64,000 bases of DNA from a virus. Made by a program: the position numbers and the translations under genes. Within the stretch, counting starts at the first letter, position 1; the number at the start of each line of letters is the position of its first letter. Where the stretch lies: IMG/VR virus record IMGVR_UViG_3300046557_000512, positions 1 to 64,000 of that record. One strand, given 5' to 3'. The notes beneath the pieces were generated by a model, which searched no databases, was not told the DNA's origin, and saw only the letters and a program-made list of their open reading frames with translations. This document shows positions 23,665-31,718 of this stretch, piece by piece.

Positions 23665-25013
23665 TACGAGTCGAGCCCGACGAAATTGGTGATGAACCGC
23701 ATGCAGTCAATCTCCTGGTTGAAACGCAGCCGCAGGCCACCCTCGGTGTTACGCATCTCGGAGAAGTAGAGGACGACCTCGCCGTTCTGCTTCTCCTCGG
23801 CGCTCGCGTTGATCGTGATCAGCGCGTCGGCCAGACGGACCTTGTCGTAATCCTCCGCGACGTCCGTGCCGTCGGTGACGTTCTTGGCCGCTTTGCGCGT
23901 GCCTTCTCGGTTGGTCTGGGTGGCGGTCAGGACCGCGGCGTTCATATCCTTCGCGAGCGCACGAAGGTCGCGAGTGATCTGGCTGAGCTCATGTCGCTTG
24001 TCGCTCTCGCGACGCTCAGGCGCCATGATGTCGATATAGTCGACGACGATCATGTCGAAGATGATGCCGTCGGACTCGTAGCGCTTCAGTAGGCGGCGGA
24101 GCTCGGAGACCTTGAGCGTGCCGGTGGGGAAGTCCTGGATCTCCAGGACACCCGCGTGCTGTGCCCATGCGTCGCCAGCAGCTTCGACCTCGACCGCGCG
24201 CTTGCGCAGCTCCTTGACCGGCACGCGCGAGATGTTCGCGTCGAGACGATCCTCGATAATTTCCTTCGAGACTTCGCAGGAGGCGTAGAAGACGTTCTTG
24301 CCGGCGCCGGCCGCGGCTTTGGCAAAGGTGACCAGGCCGGCGGTCTTACCGGACTTGGGTGGCCCCATCAGGATCGACAGTTCCTTGCGGCCCCAGCCGT
24401 GGTGAGGGAACAGATACTGGTCGAGCTGAGGGCAGCCGGTGGTGATGCCTGTTGGGATCGCTGTGCCGGCGGCGAGCGCCTGACGCTTAGCGGCGCGTTC
24501 TTTGATGCGATCCTTGAAGTTGTGGGCGCGCTCGACGTCGACCGAGCCAACGCCGAAGGCCGCGGTCATATTGGTTGCCGCCTTCTCGATCGCGCTGACC
24601 TTCTTCGCGGGATCGATCTGGTCGAGCGCGTCAGCCATATCGAGGGTCGCCCCCTCGATCGCCTTCTCGCGCGCGAACTCTGCGATCTTGTCGATGACGA
24701 ACTGGCGATCGGCCGGCGTGCAAGCGCCAGGCGCATAGAGCGCGCCGAGCAGCCGCTTCGCCTCATCCATATCCGCGACTGTGATCTGCTTCCGCGCCTG
24801 AGCGTCCTTGAACGCCTGGACGTAGGTCTGCAGCGACGGGCACGCGCGGTATTGATCCCAATACTCGCGCTGCACCCAGATCAGCTGCTGCAGCGTGTCG
24901 TTCTCGAAATATTGCGGCTGGATAAGCCCATCAACCGCATGGCAGAACGTGTCATCACGAAGGAAGAAGGAACCGACCTTCTCCTGGAAGGCGGCATCGA
25001 AGGTGTAGCTCAT
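23664..25013 (-). CDS. Replicative DNA helicase, DnaB/gp41-like
   Basis: 449 residues. The N-terminal helical domain is followed by the RecA-like motor: GITTGCPQLDQYLFPHHGWG, Walker A MGPPKSGKTAGLV, Walker B MIVVDYIDIMAP, and motif H4-like AVLTATQTNREG. It unwinds DNA at the fork and recruits primase. It heads an operon helicase / small Cys-rich protein / primase / kinase-like protein. The start has only a weak SD. A 12-codon mini-ORF (MTHTHTNGSGHE) beginning in the leader element ends in ATGA at the helicase start. Confidence 0.85.
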   Translation of the reverse strand: MSYTFDAAFQEKVGSFFLRDDTFCHAVDGLIQPQYFENDTLQQLIWVQREYWDQYRACPSLQTYVQAFKDAQARKQITVADMDEAKRLLGALYAPGACTPADRQFVIDKIAEFAREKAIEGATLDMADALDQIDPAKKVSAIEKAATNMTAAFGVGSVDVERAHNFKDRIKERAAKRQALAAGTAIPTGITTGCPQLDQYLFPHHGWGRKELSILMGPPKSGKTAGLVTFAKAAAGAGKNVFYASCEVSKEIIEDRLDANISRVPVKELRKRAVEVEAAGDAWAQHAGVLEIQDFPTGTLKVSELRRLLKRYESDGIIFDMIVVDYIDIMAPERRESDKRHELSQITRDLRALAKDMNAAVLTATQTNREGTRKAAKNVTDGTDVAEDYDKVRLADALITINASAEEKQNGEVVLYFSEMRNTEGGLRLRFNQEIDCMRFITNFVGLDS

Positions 25014-25038
25014 TCGTGTCCGCTGCCGTTCGTGTGAG

Positions 25039-25058
25039 TGTGTGTCATTGACTATGCA
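25039..25058 (-). promoter_or_regulatory. Conserved leader element, copy 10 (helicase-primase operon)
   Basis: Minus strand reads TGCATAGTCAATGACACACA. The ATG inside it opens a 12-codon frame ending exactly at the helicase start codon. Confidence 0.75.
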
Positions 25059-25080
25059 CTAGCCCGAATCGACCAAGGGG

Positions 25081-25929
25081 TCAACCCAAGGCTTTCGCGC
25101 GTCGCATTGTGACCTCGGAGAAATGCGCGGCCGCCAGCTCCTCGGGCAGGTGCCGCTTGTGGTAGACCATCACTGCCAATGGGACCGCGGGGTCAGCCAC
25201 CACGCCGCGCTCCTCGATCTGGGCGATCAGCCACCGGCGATAGTCGTCCTGGATCTTGAGCCCGCAATAGTTCTCGATCTCGAATGCCGGATGCGCAGCC
25301 GCGCGCAGCTTGTGCTGGCACTCCGCCTGCCAAAGGTTGATTGTCTCTGCACACATCCGGTCGTTGTAGAGGTGCCACGGCTGGGGAACGCGGTCCCATT
25401 GGCGCTCGAGCGCGTTCTCGATCGCGAGCTTACAGAAGGCGTCATAGGGGATGCCGAACAGGTCGGCCGCGACCATCGCCTTGAACATGCCGACGATGTA
25501 TTGAGAGCCGCGCTCCCAAATGTCGGCCTCAACCTGCTTCGTGAAGATGGCGCCGTAGAGCTTGTTGAACGACGCGACCTCGCCGGCGGTCATGACCTTG
25601 CCGTTCTTGTCTCGCTGCGGGCCTCGTGACATCACGAAGTTGCGCGCGCCCGCCCGCATCGCCTTGAGATACTCGCGATTGAACAACATGAAGCTATGGC
25701 CTGGCGAGAGCCGGCGGTAGTCCCACCAGCGGCTCTCGTAGACCATAGCCATGTCGGCGAAGTGCTGCTTCTTGACGTGCGCCGCCAGGAGCGCCTCGAG
25801 CCTGGCCGAGGGCATGTTGATGCCCTCGAACAGACCAAAGACAGCGAGGTTCAGATCCCAGGGATCATTGGCAAGGGATGCCGAGAAAGTAGGGGGCGGC
25901 ACCGCTTCCAATGTGGTCGTCGTTGTCAT
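25081..25929 (-). CDS. Hypothetical protein, 282 aa
   Basis: Family not recognised. A predominantly helical, Trp- and Tyr-rich protein (YESRWWDYRRLSPGHSFMLFNREYL; NALERQWDRVPQPWHLYNDRMCAETINLWQAECQHKL). It overlaps the PhoH-like gene by 65 nt, so the true start may lie further inside (for example MPSARLEALL). It shares the transcription unit headed at 26682-26701. No transmembrane or catalytic motif is visible. Confidence 0.5.
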   Translation of the reverse strand: MTTTTTLEAVPPPTFSASLANDPWDLNLAVFGLFEGINMPSARLEALLAAHVKKQHFADMAMVYESRWWDYRRLSPGHSFMLFNREYLKAMRAGARNFVMSRGPQRDKNGKVMTAGEVASFNKLYGAIFTKQVEADIWERGSQYIVGMFKAMVAADLFGIPYDAFCKLAIENALERQWDRVPQPWHLYNDRMCAETINLWQAECQHKLRAAAHPAFEIENYCGLKIQDDYRRWLIAQIEERGVVADPAVPLAVMVYHKRHLPEELAAAHFSEVTMRRAKALG

Positions 25930-26665
25930 GTGGTTTCCGGGAGTTGTTGCGGTAGCGCTCGATGACCTCGCGCACGAGGCCGGAGCGGACGATGTCGTCG
26001 AGGGTGAACTCGAACACCGAGACCGACTTCACGCCGCGCATGCGGTCGATCGCGTCAGTGAACCCGTCGATGCCCTGGTATTCACCGAAGCGCTGATGGG
26101 CGTCGCCGTCGACCACGATCTTGCTGTGCTCGCCGATGCGAGTGAGAAACATCTCCATCTCGCGCGGCGTCATGTTCTGCGCCTCGTCGAGCAGCACGAA
26201 GGCGTTCTCGAAGGTGTGGCCCTGTAAGAATGGCACCGGTGCGATCTCGATACGGCCGTTGGCGATATACGCCTCGACGGTTGCGGCGCCGAGGATCTTC
26301 TCGAAGATCTTGCGCACAGGCAGGAAGTAGGGAGCGAACTTCTCCTCCATCGTGCCCTTGAGGAAACCCATCGGGGTTCCAGCCTCGACGTTCGGCCGAG
26401 TTACGATCACTTGGTCGACCACCTTATCGCGCAGCGCGAGAGCAGCCAGGCCGGCGGCACAATGGGTCTTGCCCGTGCCTGCCGGCCCCTTCAGGAATGT
26501 CAGCTGACTGGCGTTGATCGTGGCGATGCAGCGACGCTGTGCGTCGTTCTTCGGCTTGAGCTCGCCGATACCGCGCGCCCGCGGCCCAGGTGCTATTAGC
26601 GCCTCGGTGGGTAAAGCGACGGGAGAGTGACGATCGCGGCGGGTTGGTTTCGAATCACGCTTCAT
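25865..26665 (-). CDS. PhoH-like ATPase
   Basis: About 266 residues from ATG 26665 (MKRDSKPTRRD), chosen because AAAGGAG lies 8 nt upstream; 17 in-frame residues before it come from the leader element. KNDAQRRCIATINASQLTFLKGPAGTGKTHCAAGLAA is the Walker A region, FVLLDEAQNMTPREMEMFLTRIGEHSKIVVDGD the Walker B and following motif of PhoH proteins. These P-loop NTPases are frequent in phages; links to RNA helicase/RNase activity have been proposed. Confidence 0.85.
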   Translation of the reverse strand: MKRDSKPTRRDRHSPVALPTEALIAPGPRARGIGELKPKNDAQRRCIATINASQLTFLKGPAGTGKTHCAAGLAALALRDKVVDQVIVTRPNVEAGTPMGFLKGTMEEKFAPYFLPVRKIFEKILGAATVEAYIANGRIEIAPVPFLQGHTFENAFVLLDEAQNMTPREMEMFLTRIGEHSKIVVDGDAHQRFGEYQGIDGFTDAIDRMRGVKSVSVFEFTLDDIVRSGLVREVIERYRNNSRKPHDNDDHIGSGAAPYFLGIPCQ

Positions 26666-26681
26666 GTTTGTCACTCCTTTG

Positions 26682-26701
26682 TGTGTGTCGTCTACCATGC
26701 A
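26682..26701 (-). promoter_or_regulatory. Conserved leader element, copy 11 (PhoH)
   Basis: Minus strand reads TGCATGGTAGACGACACACA, the copy closest to consensus, followed at once by the SD AAAGGAG. Confidence 0.8.
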
Positions 26702-26721
26702 CCGCGAGCAGCGCAACCGGT

Positions 26722-27273
26722 TTATGCGGTCGCCAGCGATTCTATCAGCTTGTTGCCTTTCGACCGATTGGTTTTTTGCTTGGCGACGCGAAGATTGTTC
26801 TGGACATGGAGACCGCAGACGTTCTTGCCCTGCAGCGGCACGATATGGTCGACCTCGTAGGGCACACCTGTCTGCGCTGATAGCGCGGCGGCGGTCTCAT
26901 AGTAGAGGGTGATCGCGTCCTGATCCGCCCATTTCGGCGTCGCTTGGAGTATGCGAGCACGACGTCGCGCAGTCGCAGCGTTAGCCTTGTCTGGATTGTC
27001 GCGGATCCATTGGCGACCGTAGGCCCGCTTCTGCTCGATGTTCGCTTCATTCCAGCGATCGTTGCGGGCTCTCACTTTGTCTTTATTCTCGCGTTGCCAT
27101 GTCGCGATGTAGTCGACCTTCGTCAAGCGCACGTCCGCCTCGCAGTCGAGGCAGTTGAAGTTGCCCGTGCGACGCTTGGCGATGTGACCTTTGTTACATG
27201 GCCTGCCCGTAAAATAATGCCGCAAACCTTGGGCCTTAGCATCTTTTCGGGAGATCAGATTCACGCGAACCAT
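26722..27273 (-). CDS. HNH endonuclease (homing-type)
   Basis: 183 residues. The N-terminal part has a cysteine site (PCNKGH ... CLDCE), a basic helical linker follows, and the C-terminus has EVDHIVPLQGKNVCGLHVQNNLRVAKQKTN, an HNH motif with the DH pair and Asn. Free-standing HNH genes of this type usually act as homing endonucleases in phage genomes. The gene overlaps the metallophosphoesterase end by 13 nt and is followed by the PhoH leader element. Confidence 0.8.
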   Translation of the reverse strand: MVRVNLISRKDAKAQGLRHYFTGRPCNKGHIAKRRTGNFNCLDCEADVRLTKVDYIATWQRENKDKVRARNDRWNEANIEQKRAYGRQWIRDNPDKANAATARRRARILQATPKWADQDAITLYYETAAALSAQTGVPYEVDHIVPLQGKNVCGLHVQNNLRVAKQKTNRSKGNKLIESLATA

Positions 27274-28919
27274 CTACCATTCATCAGCGTTATCAAGCAA
27301 CGCTTCCCGTTCGGGTAAACGAGACAGTGCGTATGGTCCCAAGAGGACATGCCGCGATTGTAACCTTGGTCCAGGCTGCCCGAGACCCCGACCACAACCG
27401 CGCCGTCGATGATCTGCGGACTGTGGGTGTGTCCGCTGATCGACTTGGGTCCGGCGCGTGTGAATTGCTTGGGACTGCCGCGCGATCCATTGGCGCCGAG
27501 ATGCCCGTGCATGGCGCACTCAATGTCGCCGCAAATGATATATGTGTCGTCCTCACCGACAAACTCGATGTTCGCCGTGAGACCAGCTGACAGGTCGTTG
27601 AGCACATGCTCGAACACCGGTGGTGTCTGCACGCCCAGTCCCAGCTGCTGGTAATAGTAGGTCTGACACTCAAGGAAGAAGACCGCGTTCTCAGGGTCCT
27701 CCCGATAGTCGGCCGTCTTGAGCCATGTCACCAGAGCCTGGTCATGATTGGATTCGACGACCACGGAGCGACACCAAGGGCGCGAGGTGTCTACGAGGAA
27801 TTGGGCACAACCCGACAGCGCATCACGCACGTTGGCGGTGTCGTGCGCATGGGTCGCGAACCTAAAATGGTGATCTTTGATTCGGTGGTGGTTTCGAGCG
27901 GTGAAGTCGGACAGATCATGAAAGAACTGGTGACGCGGCCGGAAGCGATCGAGTAGACCGCCCTCGCCCCATGTCGTGCGCTCAACGATCGGGTCGAGCT
28001 TCTCGTGGTGGATGTCCCCATAGACCAGGGCTTCTGCCCGGTGGTCGGTGGTCACGTTGCCGCGCTCCACACGGCGATCGAGGTCGTAGAAGCTGCCGTC
28101 GTCTTCGGCCAGCAGGTGCCGGCAGAAGAACGAGCCATCAGGGTGCAACTCGACGAGCACGCAGCCGATCACATGGTGGAAGCTAGCCTTGATGCCCGCC
28201 TTCTTCTGGACGTAGTTCGGCATTGTGACGAAGCCGGTGGTCATCAGCTGCTTGGTGCGCGCCATCTTGGCCGTCGCAACCGACTGCAACTGGACCTTGG
28301 CGTGCGGGAACACGCCCCACTTATCGCGCGTGTAGGTCTCGAAGCCCGACAGGGGATTGGTGGCCGTAGGAAGCGTATTCATCTCCCCGCAGAACAGGAG
28401 ACCATCGCCTATCTCGACCTGGTCTTGGGTCCAGTATTTCATGATACGCGGGTGCCACCAGTGCTTGTCCGCGTCGTTCTTGTCGTGGCTCTCAAACAGC
28501 TGCTTGTTGTAGGTCGAGCCAGAAATCATGGTCTCGGAATCACCGAGCCACGCCGCATAGGCTTCCATGTTGTCCATGAAGCCGTGGTGGACCTCAGATC
28601 CATCTTGGCCAGCGCCGAGGAAGAAGTAGCGAACCCCCTGCCCCGGCGCGCGCGGCTTCGGTTTTATCGGATCGGTGCGCGACCACACCGGCACGGTCTT
28701 CACTTCCTCGACCGGCGCCTTCGGTCGACGCGCGCCGCGGCTGCGATCGATGAGTTCCGCGGTGTCGGCGTCGAGCTCGCGTGCCAGGGTGCGCATCTCG
28801 CCGGCGCGGTTGCGCACGGTCTTGACGCTGACACCCAGCTCGTCGGCCACGTCGTCGATCGTCGGGAACCGCGCGGTGTCGTTGTAGACAGCGGCGAAGC
28901 GACTATCGAAGGCTCGCAT
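27261..28919 (-). CDS. Metallophosphoesterase with N-terminal HTH, 552 aa
   Basis: The start ATG 28919 overlaps the lysozyme stop (TGATG); a longer frame upstream only shadows the lysozyme gene. Residues about 15-45 (FPTIDDVADELGVSVKTVRNRAGEMRTLA) form a helix-turn-helix. The C-terminal half has calcineurin-type motifs: VYGDIHHEKLD, ESNHDQALV, IICGDIECAMHGHLGANG and SISGHTHSPQI. It probably hydrolyses a phosphoester (nucleic acid or nucleotide). The HTH plus phosphatase combination inside a lysis operon is odd. Confidence 0.7.
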   Translation of the reverse strand: MRAFDSRFAAVYNDTARFPTIDDVADELGVSVKTVRNRAGEMRTLARELDADTAELIDRSRGARRPKAPVEEVKTVPVWSRTDPIKPKPRAPGQGVRYFFLGAGQDGSEVHHGFMDNMEAYAAWLGDSETMISGSTYNKQLFESHDKNDADKHWWHPRIMKYWTQDQVEIGDGLLFCGEMNTLPTATNPLSGFETYTRDKWGVFPHAKVQLQSVATAKMARTKQLMTTGFVTMPNYVQKKAGIKASFHHVIGCVLVELHPDGSFFCRHLLAEDDGSFYDLDRRVERGNVTTDHRAEALVYGDIHHEKLDPIVERTTWGEGGLLDRFRPRHQFFHDLSDFTARNHHRIKDHHFRFATHAHDTANVRDALSGCAQFLVDTSRPWCRSVVVESNHDQALVTWLKTADYREDPENAVFFLECQTYYYQQLGLGVQTPPVFEHVLNDLSAGLTANIEFVGEDDTYIICGDIECAMHGHLGANGSRGSPKQFTRAGPKSISGHTHSPQIIDGAVVVGVSGSLDQGYNRGMSSWDHTHCLVYPNGKRCLITLMNGRWFA

Positions 28920-29416
28920 CAGGCGTCTTGCCCCGTGCGCATCATCTTCTCGAGGCGATCGGCGCGTGCGCCAACCTGGCCGTCCCATTTCGAGTTCGCC
29001 ATGCCATCGGCGGCGGCGCCGTATTTCCCGGTGCGGACGAACTCGAGGGTGTTCTTGAAGCCAGTCAGGCCCTTGATGCCGTTGCCGATGCCCATGTTGA
29101 AGCACATGTTCAGCAGCACACGCTGGCGGACGTCGTCGAGCTTGCGCCACCAAGGCAGCTTGCGGTCGAGGTCGGCTTCGCTGCGCTTGATGTCGTTGAA
29201 AAAGAGATAGTCCGACTGCGCTTGCGTAATGCCGTACTTGATGATGCTGGCGACGGTGATGCCCAACACCCGAGTCTCCTCGGCCGAGATGCCGACGTCG
29301 TCGAGGTTGCGCCCCTTGCCGATCGACAACTTGCCGGCGGTGCAGCGGTAGACGCGAAGCTTGTCGCCTTCGTCACGCGCAATCTCCTGCGCCAGTTTGA
29401 GGTGGTTATAGTCCAT
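28919..29416 (-). CDS. Endolysin, GH24 phage lysozyme
   Basis: 165 residues from ATG 29416, with GAGG upstream. The N-terminus EGDKLRVYRCTAGKLSIGKGRNL fits the GH24 catalytic triad spacing E-8-(D/C)-5-(T/S), here E-8-C-5-S. VLLNMCFNMGIGNGIKGLTGFKNTL matches the conserved second lobe. It has no signal peptide or SAR segment, so it needs a holin for release. It cleaves peptidoglycan glycan strands at lysis and is driven by its own leader element, separate from the membrane genes. Confidence 0.85.
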   Translation of the reverse strand: MDYNHLKLAQEIARDEGDKLRVYRCTAGKLSIGKGRNLDDVGISAEETRVLGITVASIIKYGITQAQSDYLFFNDIKRSEADLDRKLPWWRKLDDVRQRVLLNMCFNMGIGNGIKGLTGFKNTLEFVRTGKYGAAADGMANSKWDGQVGARADRLEKMMRTGQDA

Positions 29417-29426
29417 GGAAACCTCG

Positions 29427-29446
29427 TGTGTGCCGGACACTATGCA
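29427..29446 (-). promoter_or_regulatory. Conserved leader element, copy 12 (lysozyme)
   Basis: Minus strand reads TGCATAGTGTCCGGCACACA. It overlaps the last codons of the 31-aa gene and ends 10 nt before the lysozyme start. Confidence 0.7.
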
Positions 29447-29535
29447 CTACGGGCGTAGTGGTGCCGTTGGGTTTGGGGAGCGGTGCGCTCCGGGATCAGC
29501 AGCGCGAGGAGCGCCGCGAGGATTGTGCGGCGCAT
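29440..29535 (-). CDS. Very small exported or membrane peptide, 31 aa
   Basis: The ATG overlaps the holin-like stop (TGATG at 29535) and the stop lies in the leader element of the lysozyme gene. MRRTILAALLALLIPERTA is a classic short signal-like segment (two Arg then a hydrophobic core); the rest is PQTQRHHYARSA. It could be a remnant spanin-like (Rz1-like) peptide, but there is no lipobox Cys. Call based on packing and the hydrophobic start. Confidence 0.4.
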   Translation of the reverse strand: MRRTILAALLALLIPERTAPQTQRHHYARSA

Positions 29536-29921
29536 CAATCCTTCTTCATGCCGGGCAGCGACGGAATGATGTCCTTCACGACGTTTGTAATCGTCGTCAA
29601 AGGACTCTCGGCGAACTGCTTCGACGCGTTCATGAAGCCGAGAACGATGTTCTCGGTCATCACGCCGGCGATGCCGGCCGCCGTAAGCTGCCAGGGAAGA
29701 CTGCGGCCCTCCATGATCCACCCCGCCAGCAAAGCGCCGACGCCACCGAACATGCAGCCGGCGGCGAGCTTCAGTGCCGTGCGTCGCGTCGCATCGAAGA
29801 TCGACGCGAGCAACGTGATGAGCGAACCGCCCACGAAGAACAGCGTGTGGCCGATCGCCGACGCGTAGTCGGGGCTTACGCTCGCTGCGATATTGGCCGC
29901 GGCGGCGGCGTTGTTCGACAT
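29535..29921 (-). CDS. Holin-like membrane protein, 128 aa
   Basis: The start ATG 29921 overlaps the preceding stop (TAATG). Hydrophobic segments lie at about 25-42 (AIGHTLFFVGGSLITLLA), 55-70 (LAAGCMFGGVGALLAGWI) and 75-92 (QLTAAGIAGVMTENIVLGF), so three membrane passes are likely, with a polar charged C-terminus ending GMKKD. Size, three helices and position beside the endolysin fit a class I holin; sequence families of holins are too diverse to be sure. Confidence 0.6.
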   Translation of the reverse strand: MSNNAAAAANIAASVSPDYASAIGHTLFFVGGSLITLLASIFDATRRTALKLAAGCMFGGVGALLAGWIMEGRSLPWQLTAAGIAGVMTENIVLGFMNASKQFAESPLTTITNVVKDIIPSLPGMKKD

Positions 29922-30271
29922 TATCGGTTGCCCCAGAGATAGACCGGCTCGAGACCGCGCGAGACGATCAGCTTGTGCTTGATGAACAGGTGTGCGGTGA
30001 AGAAGAGAATGCCCATGCCGGCATGAAGCGGCATCCACATGTTGGTGTGCGGGCCGACGTAAAAGAGGCCGTTGAGCAGTGCCCAGAACCCCAACACCGC
30101 GGTGTGTGCGATCGTGAAGATTGTCGAGCAGACCACCCAAACATAGGCGAGAGCGTTTTCACGGCCGCGCAGGATGTCTCGCGGCGTGAAGTGGAAATCG
30201 ACCCCACTCCCGATCGCCAGCAGCCCCGAAATCAGGGCCAGCAGCGAACATGCGAGTGCGAGAGCGATCAT
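29921..30271 (-). CDS. Membrane protein, 116 aa, lysis cassette (antiholin?)
   Basis: First gene of the lysis operon, with GGAG upstream. It has an N-terminal signal-like helix (MIALALACSLLALISGLLAI), then NALAYVWVVCSTIFTIAHTAVLGFWALLNGLF and a third hydrophobic stretch MPLHAGMGILFFTAHLFI, giving three or four membrane passes. It could be an antiholin or a second holin partner. No motif supports a more precise call. Confidence 0.55.
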   Translation of the reverse strand: MIALALACSLLALISGLLAIGSGVDFHFTPRDILRGRENALAYVWVVCSTIFTIAHTAVLGFWALLNGLFYVGPHTNMWMPLHAGMGILFFTAHLFIKHKLIVSRGLEPVYLWGNR

Positions 30272-30305
30272 AAGCTGAATTTCTCCATGCAGGTTATCCT
30301 ATGCA

Positions 30306-30325
30306 TGTGTGTTGAATAGCATGCA
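30306..30325 (-). promoter_or_regulatory. Conserved leader element, copy 13 (lysis operon)
   Basis: Minus strand reads TGCATGCTATTCAACACACA and continues TGC. It forms one half of a divergent pair with the plus-strand copy at 30417-30436; the 90 bp between them hold no gene. Confidence 0.7.
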
Positions 30326-30416
30326 GTCTACCACGGGTAGTGGAGCTGTGCAACGGCAACGCAACGTTTGGATTGGTGCGAGGTCATCGTGCGGGCTACC
30401 TTGAAAACCGGGTATG

Positions 30417-30436
30417 TGCATGGTAGATAACACAAC
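30417..30436 (+). promoter_or_regulatory. Conserved leader element, copy 14 (plus-strand island)
   Basis: Plus strand reads TGCATGGTAGATAACACAAC, followed by GTGT-TATACT, a good -10-like hexamer. Its orientation matches the plus-strand genes at 30508-31244, which supports directionality of the element. Confidence 0.75.
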
Positions 30437-30507
30437 TGCGTGTTATACTCAACAGCGGTTGCACGCCGTCAACGCGTTTCACCACCCATCGGAGTTCACC
30501 AAACAAA

Positions 30508-30945
30508 ATGCTCGAATTTAACCTTGCTGACGGCAACGCTTTGGACATCCCGGCGGCCAGTATCTCGATGTTCGAGAGCCTGACGGCCGTGAAGAACGAA
30601 GCCTACCCCGACGCCAAATCGTTCATCCGCTATTCGATCGGCGAGATGGACTACCAAGCCCTGCTGACCGACAGCTTCGACGACGTCATTCGTGTCCTCG
30701 ACATCAACGTCCGGCCTGGCCCCTGGCTCATCCTGACCAACGCCAACGGCAACAAGCTTGGCGTGATCGCCGGCAATATCCTGGCACGTAAGGGCCTGCC
30801 GTCCGGCGAGACCGAACTATCGATCGCGCTGAATCAGAACGGCCAGATCGGCGACTTCACCGTCAGCGAGACCCGCGACACCGTCAAGACGATGATGGGC
30901 GACCTCAATCGGCCGGCCGGTCTCATCGAAATACCCACCGCTTAA
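30508..30945 (+). CDS. Hypothetical acidic alpha/beta protein, 145 aa
   Basis: One of only two plus-strand genes in the left 60 kb. CGGAG lies upstream of the ATG. The sequence alternates beta-like stretches (ALDIPAASISMF; DVIRVLDINVRPGPWLILTNANGNKLGVIAG) and a C-terminal helical part. No family recognised. Its separate promoter element and terminator suggest regulation different from the head/tail genes beside it. Confidence 0.6.
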   Translation: MLEFNLADGNALDIPAASISMFESLTAVKNEAYPDAKSFIRYSIGEMDYQALLTDSFDDVIRVLDINVRPGPWLILTNANGNKLGVIAGNILARKGLPSGETELSIALNQNGQIGDFTVSETRDTVKTMMGDLNRPAGLIEIPTA

Positions 30946-30968
30946 CCCCACAAACCAGGAGAAGGACC

Positions 30969-31244
30969 TTGGATATTCCCGAAAACCCCACCCCCGAAGA
31001 ACTGGAGGAAATGCGAGCTGCCGTCGAAGCCGAAGATCAACGCATTGCCCAGGAAGCTATTGCGGCTCGCGCCGCTAAGCTTGCTCCCTTGCGTGCGATC
31101 CTCGACTCGAACGGCTTCAAGACCGTCTTGAACGGCCTGCGCGACATTCGCGACGGAGGCACCCTCTCGGAGGAGCCGAACATTGCTCCTCACCTCGATG
31201 CACTGGTGACCATCATGCCAGTGCTGGATACCAACGCGAACTAA
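30969..31244 (+). CDS. Hypothetical acidic helical protein, 91 aa (TTG start)
   Basis: The start is TTG with AGGAG 8 nt upstream. The protein is rich in Glu/Ala (PTPEELEEMRAAVEAEDQRIAQEAIAARAAKL) and looks helical throughout, possibly coiled coil. It ends just before a strong terminator. Function unknown; cotranscribed with the 145-aa protein. Confidence 0.55.
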   Translation: MDIPENPTPEELEEMRAAVEAEDQRIAQEAIAARAAKLAPLRAILDSNGFKTVLNGLRDIRDGGTLSEEPNIAPHLDALVTIMPVLDTNAN

Positions 31245-31250
31245 GACGAA

Positions 31251-31272
31251 GGGGGCCGGAAGGCCCCCTTTT
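31251..31272 (+). terminator. Strong bidirectional terminator
   Basis: GGGGGCC-GGAA-GGCCCCC followed by TTTT on the plus strand. It lies between the convergent ends of the plus-strand island and the minus-strand tail operon, whose last stop codon overlaps it. Confidence 0.85.
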
Positions 31273-31717
31273 AGTATTCTAGCGCTGGCGGTTCGGGCCA
31301 GACGACTTCTTCTGGCGATCCAAAGTCGATCGCGATCCGATGCAGAGCGCGGATCATCACCCGCACCTGAGCCTGGCATCCCGGCGTAAGCGGGGAGCAC
31401 CCCTCATCCACAGCCCAGCGCCAGCGATCGATGCGCAGATTGCGCTCTGATCGCACATGATCCCCCATCGGTGTATCCCAAGGGTTGGCGGCAGCGCGCG
31501 CCGCGGCGTCCGCCTGTTCGGCTTCAGCAGCGATCTCGCGCTGAGTGTGAATGATGCAGCAGGCGCAATAACCCTTCTCTCCATCTTCGTCAGGCACGAT
31601 CGCGAAAGCCGGCAGACTCTTGCCACAGCCCCCGCATTCGTAACCGGCAGGGTCGAGCTTGGATGGGTCGACCCCCGCGGCGATCGCGTGATCTTCGAGA
31701 TTGATATAATCGGTCAC
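31271..31717 (-). CDS. Putative tail-fibre assembly/accessory protein with zinc ribbon
   Basis: 148 residues from a GTG at 31717. A CECGGCGK-like Cys pair and a second pair (CACC) form a zinc-ribbon-like site in the first 55 residues. The C-terminal part (RNLRIDRWRWAVDEGCSPLTPG ... RALHRIAIDFGSPEEVVWPEPP) resembles the 'RN..L...DW.....PLT.....W..YR..LR' pattern of tail-fibre assembly chaperones, which are often encoded just after fibre genes, as here. Moderate confidence only. Confidence 0.4.
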   Translation of the reverse strand: MTDYINLEDHAIAAGVDPSKLDPAGYECGGCGKSLPAFAIVPDEDGEKGYCACCIIHTQREIAAEAEQADAAARAAANPWDTPMGDHVRSERNLRIDRWRWAVDEGCSPLTPGCQAQVRVMIRALHRIAIDFGSPEEVVWPEPPALEY

Positions 31718-31718
31718 G

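Noticed and set aside
23641-23666. Leader-element copy at the helicase stop
   Set aside because: Only TGCATG and ACAC match, with wrong spacing and orientation; it is probably chance within the small Cys-rich gene start.
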